A stretch of 64,000 bases of DNA from JADFRG01 sp964590515 (GCA_964590515.1 CAZPZD010000006.1:1-64000), one strand, 5' to 3'; counted from the first letter of the stretch, positions 32,766-42,464 are shown. Made by a program: numbers and translations. Notes: generated from the letters alone by a model not told the origin.

Positions 32766-34195
32766 CTACGGGGTTCGCACTCTAAAGTTGTCGAACTCGA
32801 ATGTGCCTTGCTGTGCGCCGGAGAACGAAGCCGAGAGGGCGAGCGACCCCGAGGGCAGCAGGGGTTCCACAATCTCGGCGACTTGCAGATCGTTGATGTA
32901 GAAGTTGAAATTCGGTCCTTCCGCAATCACAGACAGCCGATTGACTTCCCCGGGCCGGATCAGCGCCGACGGACGGTCGAGATAGTAATATTCGATTTCA
33001 CGTCCGTCCCAGCGTAGGACCCAAAACGCGCCGTTGTCTGCAATCAAGAACTCGAAGTAGCTCAACCCGTCATCTCGAAATCGAAGTCCGTACTGGCCAT
33101 CGAGCGGCCCCTCGATCCGCCGGGCCTCGACGCTCAGCTGAAAGTCAGTGGTGTCGTCGAGGGTCTTCAAGTAGGTAGAACTGATACAGCCGAATTCGGC
33201 GTCCTGGCAGTCGATGGTCCAACGATACTTGCCGCCGCTGATCGTGAGCGACTCGTCTAAATCTCGGGAGCTCGTACTCCCGGTGTCGAACAGCCCGGTG
33301 CGCACTTCGAACGACTCCACCACCGCTGCGGTCCAGGGCTGACGGATCTCGAAATCGTCGAACACGAATTCCGCGGGGGCGCCCGGATCCAACATGTCAA
33401 CCTGCAGCCCGGCCAGCCCACGGACCAACTCGGGGTTGTCACCCTCGTCGACTAGCTGATCGTTTACGAAGAACATAAAGTGCTCTCCCTCCCCGAGCAC
33501 GGCAAGTCGATTGGCCTCGCCGGGGACGATGGCTTCGCTCGTGGTCCAGGGGATCAGCGTGGTCCACTCTCCGTTATGCTGTAGCAGCCAGGTGTACTGC
33601 TGAGCGTCGCTGACGCTGAAAATATAGAAGCTGTCTGTGCCCTGCGACGGAATCACCCGGAAAGCCAGCCCATATCCGGCGCTCTCCGGCCCTTCAGTCT
33701 GCCGGACGCTCACTACGACATAGAAATCGGTAAGGGCGTTTATTTCCGGAGTGTCGTGCAGGTTGATGTCCCGATCGGGCCGCACCGTCCAACGGTATCC
33801 GCCATTCGAGAAGGCCAAAGTCCGGATACCGTATTGGTCGGAGACGTTCGCGCCTGGCTCCCAGCCACTGATGTTGTTGTCGAAGGGATCCGCCAACACC
33901 AACGGCCAGTGGGCAGCCGGAAGCTCCGCCAATGAGGCGGCGTGCAGGGGGCTGGTCTCGGTGGGATGGGTTTCTGTAGTCGAGGTCGCGGCGGCGGCGA
34001 GTTCGACGGAGGCTGTTTGGGCGGCCGCGACGACCGCGGCCACAGTGGCGGTGGCGGCCAGGTCCACCTCGGCTCGAATCGTCGCGGCCTGGCTCTCACT
34101 GGTGGACGCTTGGGCCTCGAGCGCGGCCGAGGTCTCTATGGCTTGACTCTCGGCCTCGGAGGGGAACAGTCCGGAGACCCGGATCGCGGCGTACG
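32766..34195 (-). CDS. Extracellular part of a membrane Ser/Thr kinase (or separate protein): Ala-rich stalk plus two LamG-like domains (partial at gap)
   Basis: The frame is open from the N block at 34195 to the stop at 32766, about 476 residues, so the GTG at 34067 is not a genuine start. The first 75 residues are a helical Ala/Glu/Ser-rich stalk (AAIRVSGLFPSEAESQAIE onward). Two concanavalin-like domains of about 180 residues follow, each starting with a DPFDNNISGW- or FDTGSTSS-type strand and ending in FVFDDFEIR or FEFDNFRVR. The pattern matches C-terminal sensor regions of PknB-like kinases in Chloroflexota. Together with 34296-35122 it is probably one gene; the transmembrane helix would lie in the gap. 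Confidence 0.75.
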
Positions 34196-34295
34196 NNNNN
34201 NNNNNNNNNNNNNNNNNNNNNNNNNNNNNNNNNNNNNNNNNNNNNNNNNNNNNNNNNNNNNNNNNNNNNNNNNNNNNNNNNNNNNNNNNNNNNNN
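34196..34295. other. Assembly gap (100 N), real missing sequence
   Basis: The flanks are not duplicated, unlike the other two N blocks, so sequence is truly absent. Both flanks are coding on the minus strand with two leftover bases each. A single joined gene therefore needs a true gap length of 2 modulo 3. Confidence 0.95.
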
Positions 34296-35122
34296 ATCGA
34301 TTCCGGGATGGCCGTGCGCACGGCGCGCACCAGATCGGCAGCGGTCGGGAAGCGATCCCCCGGCGCCTTGGCCAAAGCCTTCATGATCACCGTCTCCAGC
34401 GTGCGGGAGATATCGGGCTTGAGCCTGCTGGGCAGCGGGAGCGGGTCGTTCATGTGCTTGATGACCACCGCCAGCGGGGTTTCGGCATCGAAGGGTACTT
34501 TTCCCGTGGCCATCTCGTACAGCACAACCCCGAGCGAATAAATGTCGCTGGTTTGAGTAAGCTTCTCGCCCATCCCTTGTTCGGGCGACATGTAGGTGGG
34601 CGTTCCGAGGATCCCGCCGGTGGCAGTGAAGTGTTTCGTGGCCTCGACCATCTTGGCAATGCCGAAATCGGTGAGCAGGCAGTTGCCACGCCGGTCGATC
34701 AAGATGTTGCTGGGTTTGACGTCCCGATGGATCAGACCCTGGGAGTGGGCATAGTCCAGCGCGTCGCCGATCTGGGAGATGATGGTGCGGATCTTTCCCG
34801 GCGGCAGGGAAAACCCCTTGAGCAGATCGGCCAAGGTCCCGGTCTCCACCAACGGCATGACCAGGAAGGTGTATCCATCGGCCTGGCCGAAGTCATGAAC
34901 CGGAAGGATGTGCGGATGCTGGAGCGCGGCGATGACCCTGGCCTCTTGCTCGAAGCGGCCGGTAAATTCAGGGTCGGAGGCGTATGCCCTGGGAAGGATC
35001 TTGAGTGCAACAAAGCGCTCGACCCCCGGCTGGAAGGCCTTATACACCGCCGCCATGCCGCCCTGGCCGAGGGGAGAGTGGATCTGATATTTGCCGAGGG
35101 TCTTACCGGAGAGGTCTTCCAT
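34296..35122 (-). CDS. PknB-like Ser/Thr protein kinase, catalytic domain (partial at gap)
   Basis: A eukaryotic-like kinase domain of about 275 residues. It has the Gly-rich loop LGQGGMAAVYKA, VALKILP with the ATP Lys, the catalytic loop HRDVKPSNIL, DFGIAKM, the activation-loop end GTPTYMSPEQ, and SDIYSLGVVLYEM. It is an active-looking Hanks-type kinase anchored in the cytoplasm. The start at 35122 lies 1 base after the kdgK stop (TAATATG), so it sits at the end of the sugar-acid cluster and may be co-expressed. The C-terminus continues into the gap and probably into the LamG-bearing part. Confidence 0.9.
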
Positions 35123-35123
35123 A

Positions 35124-36074
35124 TTATCTGGAGGGTCCCACTGTGTCTTGCATGTAAGCAAGAACGTCCTCGCGGGTGCACCACGGGATATCGCCCAAGT
35201 ATCTGAGTTTGAGCGCGCCGAGGGCGGTGCCCATATCGAGTCCATATTCAGTTCCGCGCTCAAGGTAGCCAACCAGGAATCCCGCCAGGAAGGCGTCGCC
35301 GGCGCCGATCGAGTCGACTACTTTCACTTCTCGAGGAGTCCGCTCAAAGGTCTGACCGTCAAAGGCGACTGCCTTCTTTGCCCCATTCGTTACGATCGTG
35401 ACCTGCGGGGCGAACCTCTCGTGCAAAGAGTGGGCGGCCTGCAATGTGTCACCCTCGAGCTGAAACACCGCTCGCCATTCCTCTAACCCCGCGCACAGAA
35501 TATCTACCTTGGGCAGTACCTGCTCGACAACGATCCGGGCTTGCTCAGTCGACCAGAGCTTGGCCCGATAGTTGAGGTCGAATGAAATCAGTGGACCCTT
35601 CAACTCGAGGGCGTGCTCAACCACTTTTCGCGGACCGTCGCCAAGCGCCAAGGTAATCCCAGTGAGGTGAAGCACGCGGGCCGAGGCCACGTAATCCCAA
35701 TCCACCTCATTGGAAGAAAGTTCGGTAATCGCCGATCCGGATCGATCGTAAACGGTGTCGCGGGAGCGAGGGGCATCCGCGGAATCGATGAAGTAGAGAC
35801 CCACTCGCCCGGAATCGGTCCACACAATCCGTGAAACGTCGACGCCGTGCTCTTGCACGGATCGAGCCACCCGGCGTCCGAGTGGACTACGCGGCAGCCT
35901 GGAAATCCAACCGGTCTGCAGCCCCATCCGAGCGCCAGTGATTGCCACGTTCGATTCGGCCCCGCCCGCCCGCACCTCGAAATACGGAGCCTGCTCCAGC
36001 ACTTGGGGCGAGGGAGGGGTGAAGCGCAGCATCGCCTCGCCCAGGGTGACAATGTCGAGTCGTCCAGTCTCCAT
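35124..36074 (-). CDS. kdgK: 2-dehydro-3-deoxygluconate kinase (PfkB family)
   Basis: Phosphorylates 2-keto-3-deoxygluconate to KDPG. It has 316 residues, normal for the family. The N-terminal GEAMLRFTPP and AGGAESNVAI (substrate Gly-Gly) and the C-terminal PfkB signature DSIGAGDAFLAGFL with catalytic Asp are visible. YRAKLW in the middle is typical of KDG kinases. It lies 2 bases after the aldolase gene. Fructokinase or another sugar kinase is the main alternative. Confidence 0.9.
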   Translation of the reverse strand: METGRLDIVTLGEAMLRFTPPSPQVLEQAPYFEVRAGGAESNVAITGARMGLQTGWISRLPRSPLGRRVARSVQEHGVDVSRIVWTDSGRVGLYFIDSADAPRSRDTVYDRSGSAITELSSNEVDWDYVASARVLHLTGITLALGDGPRKVVEHALELKGPLISFDLNYRAKLWSTEQARIVVEQVLPKVDILCAGLEEWRAVFQLEGDTLQAAHSLHERFAPQVTIVTNGAKKAVAFDGQTFERTPREVKVVDSIGAGDAFLAGFLVGYLERGTEYGLDMGTALGALKLRYLGDIPWCTREDVLAYMQDTVGPSR

Positions 36075-36076
36075 CG

Positions 36077-36742
36077 TTATTCAGGGACCGGTTGGGAGCT
36101 GCCAACCAGGGTCAGCAACTCTCTGGCTCGGGCGGTCAGTTCAGACCAGTCAGATCCGACTCCGAGCAGGGGACTGACCAATCCACTGCCTACCCCGACC
36201 GCGACTGCCCCAGCCTGCAGGAAATGGATGGCGTTCTCCGCGGATATCCCTCCGACCGCAACCAACGGGATCTGCGGAAGGGGCGCTCGGATGTCCCTGA
36301 AGAAACGTGGACTGAGGACTGCGGCTGGGAAGACTTTGACCAGCGCTGCTCCGTGTTCGTACGCGTGGTGAATCTCGGTGGGCGTCATTCCCCCAGCGAT
36401 TGCAGGTACACCCGCAGCCTGGCAGGTTGCCACGACTTCCGGATGAAACCCAGGACTGACGATGAAATCTGCCCCGGCCTCGATGCATGCGAGGGCGGTC
36501 GAGCGGTCCAGGACCGTGCCGGCGCCGAGGCCGACTTCGGTCGGGAGCGCCTGCCGGGTGTGGCGCAAGAACTCCAGGACGCCCGCCCCGGCCATTGAGA
36601 ACTCAATAACCTGCACCCCGGCTGCCGCCAACGCCTCGGCTGCCTGGGGGAGCGCGGCGCTGTCTTCCAGCCGCACGATGGCAATCAGTCTTTGGCGACG
36701 AATTGCCCGGATCACAGCTTCGCCCAATCCTGCCTCACTCAC
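36077..36742 (-). CDS. eda: KDPG/KHG-type aldolase
   Basis: A class I aldolase of 221 residues that cleaves KDPG or related 2-keto-3-deoxy acids into pyruvate and an aldehyde. The Schiff-base Lys is in ALVKVFPA (K136), the general-base Glu in VQVIEFSM (E47), and the phosphate-binding VAVGGIS is present. The Arg that normally follows the Glu by four residues is Ala here, so the substrate may differ from KDPG. The GTG start lies within the last codons of the DUF917 gene (8-base overlap). It forms a short Entner-Doudoroff-type module with kdgK. Confidence 0.88.
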   Translation of the reverse strand: MSEAGLGEAVIRAIRRQRLIAIVRLEDSAALPQAAEALAAAGVQVIEFSMAGAGVLEFLRHTRQALPTEVGLGAGTVLDRSTALACIEAGADFIVSPGFHPEVVATCQAAGVPAIAGGMTPTEIHHAYEHGAALVKVFPAAVLSPRFFRDIRAPLPQIPLVAVGGISAENAIHFLQAGAVAVGVGSGLVSPLLGVGSDWSELTARARELLTLVGSSQPVPE

Positions 36743-37856
36743 TGGATAGTGGCTGATATTGCAATTCTGGGTGACCGTAACGCGCAGGCGACATCGAGAG
36801 CCGTCCCGTCTCTGAGAGCGCGGCTTCTCTGAGGCGCGGATGGCAGGGAACCACGAGCAGCAGGATTTCCATCCCTACTCGAAGTTCGACGCTCATCACT
36901 CCACGAGCGCTGCCTAGTTCGAGCATCAGTATCCGGTCCGGGAAGGTGCAGACGACCTCGCCATCTACCTTGAGCATCATAGTCTCATTCTTGACAACCA
37001 GTTCACCGGACCGGCCTTCCTCAGGGCCGAGCAGATCGAGGGTCGCGGTTGTGAAATAGAACCCCAGGTGCTCTTCTTCGCGCAGCGACTTGATGCGCAC
37101 GTGGTGAGTTCGCCAGGGTCTTAGCCTCTCCTGAACGGCCGCAACGGCGTCCTCGCCTGCATCCCTGGCGGCCTGGACCGCCCGCCCAAGGACCAAGGCC
37201 CCGCTGAATGTGCCGGGGACCGAGGTCTGCTTGACCTGCAAGCCGGTCATCGGGTGGTGATTGTTGGCGCCCAAATAGCCGCCCTTCGTGACTACGAACC
37301 GGCCGACTTCGTCCACGTACGTTGGCTTGGTGGCCGTGCTCACGACCACAAGGTTTCCCTCGCTGTCGGCCAGTGGCATCGGTGTAATTCTGACCCCATG
37401 CCCATGCCAACTCGTCATCTGGGTCTCAGGAGCAGAGCGTCCCAAGCCGTCAGCATCGATTGCCGCGATGCCCATACGCGAGGCAAGGCTGAGCACGATA
37501 GGGCTGTTCAACCCGCCGGCTTCGAACGGAATCATTGCATCGATCGTTTTGCCGATCAGCTTAGCCATGTAACGGGTCACAGTCAGCAAGGGAAAAGTGC
37601 TTTCCCATTTCTCCAATAGCACTGCGAAGCCGATTTCCTCCAGAGCTTTGACCGAGCCCATCATCCCTCCGCACACGACCGTCCAGTCGTCCGGGACGGA
37701 ATCCAGGCTTACGATCCGGCATCGCCGCCCGTGTGCAAAGTCGTTCTCCAGGATCATGCGTCCCCATTCAGGGTTACCGCCCCCGCCGGTTCCCAGAATG
37801 GCGAGGCCTTCGAGCAGGGGTTGAATATCGTCACGGGTCAAGCTGAGTTCGGTCAT
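36735..37856 (-). CDS. DUF917 family protein (S-methyl-thiohydantoin desulfurase-like / hydantoinase-related)
   Basis: A cytoplasmic protein of about 373 residues. The hallmark is LAILGTGGGGNPEWGR near the N-terminus, then VVCGGMMGS, the AGGLNSPIVLSLASRMGI stretch and the Thr/Gly-rich TKGGYLGANNHHP. The C-terminal part (PDRILMLELGSARGVMS) resembles the second DUF917 lobe. The family sits next to hydantoin or amino-acid transport genes but is biochemically little known. ATG 37856 gives the family-like N-terminus (MTELSLTRDDIQPLLEG); GTG 37871 overlaps the SDR stop and remains possible. Confidence 0.85.
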   Translation of the reverse strand: MTELSLTRDDIQPLLEGLAILGTGGGGNPEWGRMILENDFAHGRRCRIVSLDSVPDDWTVVCGGMMGSVKALEEIGFAVLLEKWESTFPLLTVTRYMAKLIGKTIDAMIPFEAGGLNSPIVLSLASRMGIAAIDADGLGRSAPETQMTSWHGHGVRITPMPLADSEGNLVVVSTATKPTYVDEVGRFVVTKGGYLGANNHHPMTGLQVKQTSVPGTFSGALVLGRAVQAARDAGEDAVAAVQERLRPWRTHHVRIKSLREEEHLGFYFTTATLDLLGPEEGRSGELVVKNETMMLKVDGEVVCTFPDRILMLELGSARGVMSVELRVGMEILLLVVPCHPRLREAALSETGRLSMSPARYGHPELQYQPLSSE

Positions 37857-37871
37857 CGGCTCATATCTCAC

Positions 37872-38663
37872 TCAGAATCGGTTCAATCGCCACCCCGCGT
37901 CCACTGGGATGGTGTGACCGGTGATCATGTCCGCCGCGGGGCTGCATAACCAGGCGACGAGCTCTGCCACCTCCGCCCGAGTGACGAGCCGGCCCCCCGG
38001 TGAGTGGGCGATCGCACGATCAACAAAGGTCGGGTCGATCTCGCTGATCTCCGGACCGCTCTCGGCGATTTGCCCTGGTGCCACTGCGTTGACCGTGATC
38101 GCCGGGCCGAGTTCGAAGGCTAACGCCTCGGAAAGCGTGATTAGCGCGTTCTTGGCAAGGGTGTAGACGCTGTGATTCCGAATGTAGGCTGAGCCGGCTG
38201 ACAGGTTGACAATCCTCCCCCAACCCGCCTTGCGCATCCCGGGGACAACCAGCTGGGTCGCGAGATAGGTGGCCTTGAGGTTCGAGTTCATGATTCGATC
38301 CCACTCCGCCTCGGGGAGCTGGCTGAAGGGTGTATTTGCGAATGGTCCAACGTTGTTGACCAGGATGTGGATCGTTCCGCCAAGTCCTTCCAGCGCTTCT
38401 CCAACGACCTTTCGCACTCCCTGACTGTCCGCCAGATTGCCCTGGACCGCCAGGCCTTCCACCCCCACTGCTCGGATTTGACCGATAACCTCTTCAGCTG
38501 AAGCGCGGGCCTGTATGTATCCTATCGCCACATTCGCTCCCTGGCGAGCCAGAGCCAAACTGATGGCCGCCCCCAGGTTGCGCGATCCACCCGTAACGAG
38601 CGCAACCTTCCCGGCCAACGGCCCGGCGCTATGATCTGCTCGGAAGCGGCTCAAGAACGGCAT
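37872..38663 (-). CDS. Short-chain dehydrogenase/reductase (SDR)
   Basis: An NAD(P)-dependent oxidoreductase of 263 residues. The cofactor motif is VTGGSRNLGAAI. NNVGPF is close to the NNAG motif. The catalytic Ser is in NLSAGSAY, with Tyr and Lys in YTLAK. The C-terminus has GHTIPVDAGW. A context of KDG kinase and aldolase suggests a sugar-acid dehydrogenase (KduD- or gluconate-5-dehydrogenase-like), but this is inference. An AAGGAGG site directly abuts ATG 38663, so TTG 38654 may be the actual start. The 5' end overlaps the ABC ATPase gene. Confidence 0.85.
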   Translation of the reverse strand: MPFLSRFRADHSAGPLAGKVALVTGGSRNLGAAISLALARQGANVAIGYIQARASAEEVIGQIRAVGVEGLAVQGNLADSQGVRKVVGEALEGLGGTIHILVNNVGPFANTPFSQLPEAEWDRIMNSNLKATYLATQLVVPGMRKAGWGRIVNLSAGSAYIRNHSVYTLAKNALITLSEALAFELGPAITVNAVAPGQIAESGPEISEIDPTFVDRAIAHSPGGRLVTRAEVAELVAWLCSPAADMITGHTIPVDAGWRLNRF

Positions 38664-39600
38664 CCTCCTTCGCCAGGCGACAGGCCGCCCGATGGCCGCT
38701 GCCCAGGTCGTAGAATGGCACCGGCACCAGGCACTCCTCGGCGACGTACGGGCAGCGGTCCTGCAGGCTGCAACCTGGTCTAGATTCCCGGGCGTTGGAG
38801 GTTTCTCCCTCTAAAAGGATTCGCTGTGACTTGACCGTCGGATCGGGGATGGGGATCGCGGAGAGCAGGGCCTGGGTGTAGACGTGCCGGGGTCGCGAAA
38901 AGACGTCCTCGGTCGGTCCCATTTCAACAATCCGTCCCAAATACATCACCAGCACGCGATCGCAAAGGTGGCGCACCGTGCTCAGGTCGTGAGAAATGAA
39001 CAGGTAGGTCATTCGGAATTCACGCTGCAGACGCCTGAGCAGTGCAAGCACATGGATTCGCAGCGACATGTCCAGGCTGGAGGTCGGCTCGTCTAAGACC
39101 ACAAGTTGCGGGCGGGTCATCATCGCCCGCGCCACTCCGACTCGTTGCTTCTGACCACCGCTGAGCTGGTGCTGGTAGTGACTAAGTTGGTCAACTTCCA
39201 AATTGACCCGCTGAACGGCCTCGACGAGCTGGCTATCCCCCCGGTAAAGCCCATGCAGGACGAGCGGCTCTCGCAGAGTTCGCCGAACGGTGAAGCGCGG
39301 GTTGAGCGATTCATTCGGATCTTGAAAGACCATTTGGAAGTGACGTCGAGCTCGCCGCAGCTCTCGAGCAGAGAGCCGGCTCACTTCAAGGCCGTCGAAT
39401 GTGATGCTCCCCGTGGTAGCCTTTTCTAAGCCCAATATGCAGCGGGCGGTTGTCGTCTTGCCGCATCCGCTCTCCCCGACCAAGCCAAGCGTCTCGCCCG
39501 GGAAGAGCTCAAAGCTCACGTCATTGACCGCGTGAATCGCAAGCTGGCCCTGACGATAGATCTTGGACAGTTGCTCAACTCTCAAGAGCGACTGGCTCAA
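38629..39600 (-). CDS. dppF: Peptide-type ABC transporter ATP-binding protein (DppF/OppF class)
   Basis: The second ATPase of a peptide/nickel-type importer, about 323 residues. Walker A GESGCGKTT, signature LSGGQKQRV, Walker B LVVLDEPTSSLD and switch His in ISHDLS are visible. The C-terminal oligopeptide-transporter tail has the CSLQDRCPY...C Cys motif for a possible Fe-S centre. TTG 39600 is the start, because AGGAGG lies 5 bases upstream and the TTGA overlap couples it to dppD. Upstream in-frame starts lie in dppD. Confidence 0.95.
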   Translation of the reverse strand: MSQSLLRVEQLSKIYRQGQLAIHAVNDVSFELFPGETLGLVGESGCGKTTTARCILGLEKATTGSITFDGLEVSRLSARELRRARRHFQMVFQDPNESLNPRFTVRRTLREPLVLHGLYRGDSQLVEAVQRVNLEVDQLSHYQHQLSGGQKQRVGVARAMMTRPQLVVLDEPTSSLDMSLRIHVLALLRRLQREFRMTYLFISHDLSTVRHLCDRVLVMYLGRIVEMGPTEDVFSRPRHVYTQALLSAIPIPDPTVKSQRILLEGETSNARESRPGCSLQDRCPYVAEECLVPVPFYDLGSGHRAACRLAKEDAVLEPLPSRS

Positions 39601-40574
39601 GCCGCCTCCTGGACGTAGCGATAGCAGAACCCATGGTGCCGGTCGGCGAAGGATGTCGCCGGTGGACGATTCTTCCAGCATACCTCGTAGACATACGGGC
39701 AACGAGTTGCGAATCGACAGCCCTCTAAATCGTACCTGGCCGCGGCGGCTGCTGCCGGAGTGAGTTCCTCAAGCCGCCGCGGCCGATCGACACGAAGAAC
39801 GCTTCCCATAAGCATTTCCGTGTATGGGTGTTTGGGGTTAGCGAACAACTCTTCCACCCCAGCGACTTCCATGATCTGGCCGGCATACATCACCGCGACT
39901 CGCTGGCAGATTTCACTGACCACCCCCAGGTCATGGGTGATCAGCAGCAGCGCCGCGCCGGTTTCGGCCTGGACCTCTTTGATCAGCTCGAAAATTTGAG
40001 CCTGGATGGTCACATCCAGCCCGGTGGTTGGCTCATCGGCGATGAGCAAACGCGGCTGGCAGGCCAGCATGACGGCGATCAGCACTCGCTGGGCCATCCC
40101 GCCGCTGAGCTGATGTGGGTAAGCCCGGGCGCGGGTAGGGGCGTCTGCGATTCCGACATGGCGGAGCAAGTCGATGGCCAGCTCATAGGAATCGGCCTTG
40201 CCGAGCCCGCGATGCAGTCGGACTGCGCGTGCGACCTGGTCTCCCGCCCGCATCAGGGGATTGAGTGAGGCGCGCGGGTTCTGGAAGATCATCGCGATCT
40301 GCCGCCCGCGGACTTCCCGCAGCTGTTGTTCGGAGAGCCCCAGCAGGTCGATCCCATCGAACCAAATCCGGCCGGCCTCCAAGCTGGCTGCGGATGGCAA
40401 CAGGCCAATGACGGCCAGGGCGGTCATGGTCTTGCCGGATCCGCTCTCGCCGACCAAGCCAACTACCTCATCCGGGTGGACGACAAAACTGACCCGGTCC
40501 AGGATTCGGCGGCGGCCGTTGTCGGTGGACACCTGCAGACTGAGTCCCTCGATTTCCAGCAGCGGCCGGGTCAT
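39597..40574 (-). CDS. dppD: Peptide-type ABC transporter ATP-binding protein (DppD/OppD class)
   Basis: The first ATPase, about 325 residues from ATG 40574. Walker A GESGSGKTM, signature LSGGMAQRV, Walker B LLIADEPTTGLD and ITHDLG are visible. The C-terminal tail GCRFATRCPY...C is characteristic of oligopeptide/dipeptide ATPases. It overlaps dppC (TGATG) and has GAGGAG upstream. Confidence 0.95.
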   Translation of the reverse strand: MTRPLLEIEGLSLQVSTDNGRRRILDRVSFVVHPDEVVGLVGESGSGKTMTALAVIGLLPSAASLEAGRIWFDGIDLLGLSEQQLREVRGRQIAMIFQNPRASLNPLMRAGDQVARAVRLHRGLGKADSYELAIDLLRHVGIADAPTRARAYPHQLSGGMAQRVLIAVMLACQPRLLIADEPTTGLDVTIQAQIFELIKEVQAETGAALLLITHDLGVVSEICQRVAVMYAGQIMEVAGVEELFANPKHPYTEMLMGSVLRVDRPRRLEELTPAAAAAARYDLEGCRFATRCPYVYEVCWKNRPPATSFADRHHGFCYRYVQEAA

Positions 40575-41410
40575 CAGCGCTCCTCGAAGGAAATCAAGTC
40601 GCGCAATCCGTCGCCCACGAGACTGAAGCCAAACGCCGCCAGGACGATCGCTACACCCGGAAAGAGCCATACCCACCACTCACCGGTGATGATCCGTTGG
40701 GCCCCCTCCGAGACCAACACGCCCCACTCGGCCGTGGGAGGTGTAATTCCTAGCCCGAGGAAGGCCAGGCCTGCCGCATCCAGGATGGCCCAACCGAAAA
40801 CAAGCGCCATTTGCACGAGGGAAGGGGTCAGCGCGTTTGGAAGCAAGTGGACAATCATCACTCGCCAGCCCGGGTTGCCGACGCTGACGGCTGCCTCGGC
40901 GTACTGCAAGGTTCGCACGCTGAGCATCTCACCCCGAGTGAGGCGGATGAAGTAGGGCACGTAGGCGGCGGCGATGGCAAGCACCACATTCCTGACCGAA
41001 TCTCCAAGCACGCCCGTGATAGCCATAGCGAGGATGAAAGCCGGGAATGAAAACATCACGTCGACGATGCGCATAACCAAGTCGTCAATCCAGCCGCCGT
41101 AATAGCCCGCCAGGCCTCCGATCAGGGATCCGATCAGAAAGGCGCTTAGAGCCACCGACCCCGCGATGGTCAGATCCAGGCGGGTGGCGTGAACTACCCG
41201 GGTGAACACATCGCGACCGAACTTGTCGGTACCGAAGAGCGCGCTGGCCGAAGGTGCCTGGTAGGTGGCGCTGGGGTTGGTCTGGGTGGGTCCGTATGGG
41301 GTTAGCAGCGGACCTACGGTCGCAACCAGCGCGTAGAAGAGCACGAGAGCGAGGCCGAGAAGGAAGAGCGGACGCCGCCGTGCGAAACGGCTCAGGCTAA
41401 CCCCGAGCAT
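40574..41410 (-). CDS. dppC: Peptide-type ABC transporter permease (DppC class)
   Basis: An inner-membrane permease of about 278 residues. It has an N-terminal helix (LFLLGLALVLFYALVATVG), the periplasmic FGTDKFGRDVFTRV signature typical of DppC proteins, and five further helices with the EAA loop around EAAVSVGNPGWRVM. ATG 41410 is favoured; the frame stays open upstream to 41491 within dppB. Substrate may be a peptide, an amino-acid derivative or an oligosaccharide acid. Confidence 0.93.
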   Translation of the reverse strand: MLGVSLSRFARRRPLFLLGLALVLFYALVATVGPLLTPYGPTQTNPSATYQAPSASALFGTDKFGRDVFTRVVHATRLDLTIAGSVALSAFLIGSLIGGLAGYYGGWIDDLVMRIVDVMFSFPAFILAMAITGVLGDSVRNVVLAIAAAYVPYFIRLTRGEMLSVRTLQYAEAAVSVGNPGWRVMIVHLLPNALTPSLVQMALVFGWAILDAAGLAFLGLGITPPTAEWGVLVSEGAQRIITGEWWVWLFPGVAIVLAAFGFSLVGDGLRDLISFEER

Positions 41411-41444
41411 TGGAAGCTGGCCCAAAGGGAGCGCGGCTTCCAAG

Positions 41445-42464
41445 CTAGCCCAGCCTAATTCGCGGATCGATGAAGCCGTAGGCCAGGTCAATGAACAAGT
41501 TGAGAAGCACGTAGACTACTGCGATCAGAAGGACGAAGCCCTGGACGGCGTTGAAGTCGTTGGTTATCAGCGCGGTCCAGGCGTACTGCCCGATTCCTGG
41601 CCAGGAATATACCCGCTCAACAATTACGTTCCCTCCCATGAGATAGCCGAAGACGATCCCCAGGGTTGTAAGGATCGGGATGAATGCGTTGCGGAGCCCG
41701 TCTACCATGATCACCCTCCGGGGTTGCACACCGATCGCTCGGGCAGTGCGGACGAAATCCGTGCCAAGGGCGTCGAGCATGGCTGCCCGCACGAGCTTGA
41801 TGATCGGGGCGCTGACCACAAACGCCAGCGTGAGGGCCGGGAGCCAGAGGTGCTGGATCGAGTCACCCAGCGCCCGCAGGTCCCCGGCAAGCAGGCTGTC
41901 GAACACGAACAGGCCGGTGACCCGATTTGGCGCCGATACGCCGATGGTGAGTCGACCCAGCGGAGGCGGCGCCCACCCTAGCTTGAAGTAAAAGATGTGC
42001 ACTCCGACCAAGGCGATCCAGAAGAGCGCCAGCGAGGCACCCAGAGTCGCGAAGGCGCGAGCCAGGTGATCGACCCAGGTTCCGGCATGAACCGCGGCGA
42101 GGATCCCGAGCGTCAGGCCGAGAATCAAGGCAAACAGGAAAGCCGAGGCGGCCAGCTCGACCGTAGCCGGCAGCCGGTGCCCAAGCTCTTCCAGCACCGG
42201 CTGATTGGTTCGCCAGCTGCTTCCCAAGTCTCCGCGCAACAGCAGGCCGGAGTAACTCAAGAATTGAACCAGCAGCGGCTGGTCCAGCCCCATGTCCCGC
42301 TCGTATTGGGCGATCAGCTCTGGCGAGGCCAGCGGACCCGCCCGCAACGCGGCGGGATTGCTTGGCAGGATGTGTGTGAGGATGAAGACCGCGATCACGA
42401 CCCCCATGAGCGTGATCGCGGCCAGCAACAGTCGCCGTACCCCGTAGCGGAGCAGCTGGGGCAT
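41445..42464 (-). CDS. dppB: Peptide-type ABC transporter permease (DppB class)
   Basis: An inner-membrane permease of 339 residues, six helices. It has the N-terminal LLRYGVRRLLLAAITLMGV, the MGLDQPLLVQFLSYSGLLLRGDLGSS stretch (in parts) that marks DppB proteins, and the C-terminal VYSWPGIGQYAW. It lies 48 bases after dppA. Confidence 0.95.
   Translation of the reverse strand: MPQLLRYGVRRLLLAAITLMGVVIAVFILTHILPSNPAALRAGPLASPELIAQYERDMGLDQPLLVQFLSYSGLLLRGDLGSSWRTNQPVLEELGHRLPATVELAASAFLFALILGLTLGILAAVHAGTWVDHLARAFATLGASLALFWIALVGVHIFYFKLGWAPPPLGRLTIGVSAPNRVTGLFVFDSLLAGDLRALGDSIQHLWLPALTLAFVVSAPIIKLVRAAMLDALGTDFVRTARAIGVQPRRVIMVDGLRNAFIPILTTLGIVFGYLMGGNVIVERVYSWPGIGQYAWTALITNDFNAVQGFVLLIAVVYVLLNLFIDLAYGFIDPRIRLG

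Noticed and set aside
34067..34136. GTG at 34067 as start of a separate LamG protein
   Set aside because: The frame is open and protein-like back to the gap, so this is an internal codon.
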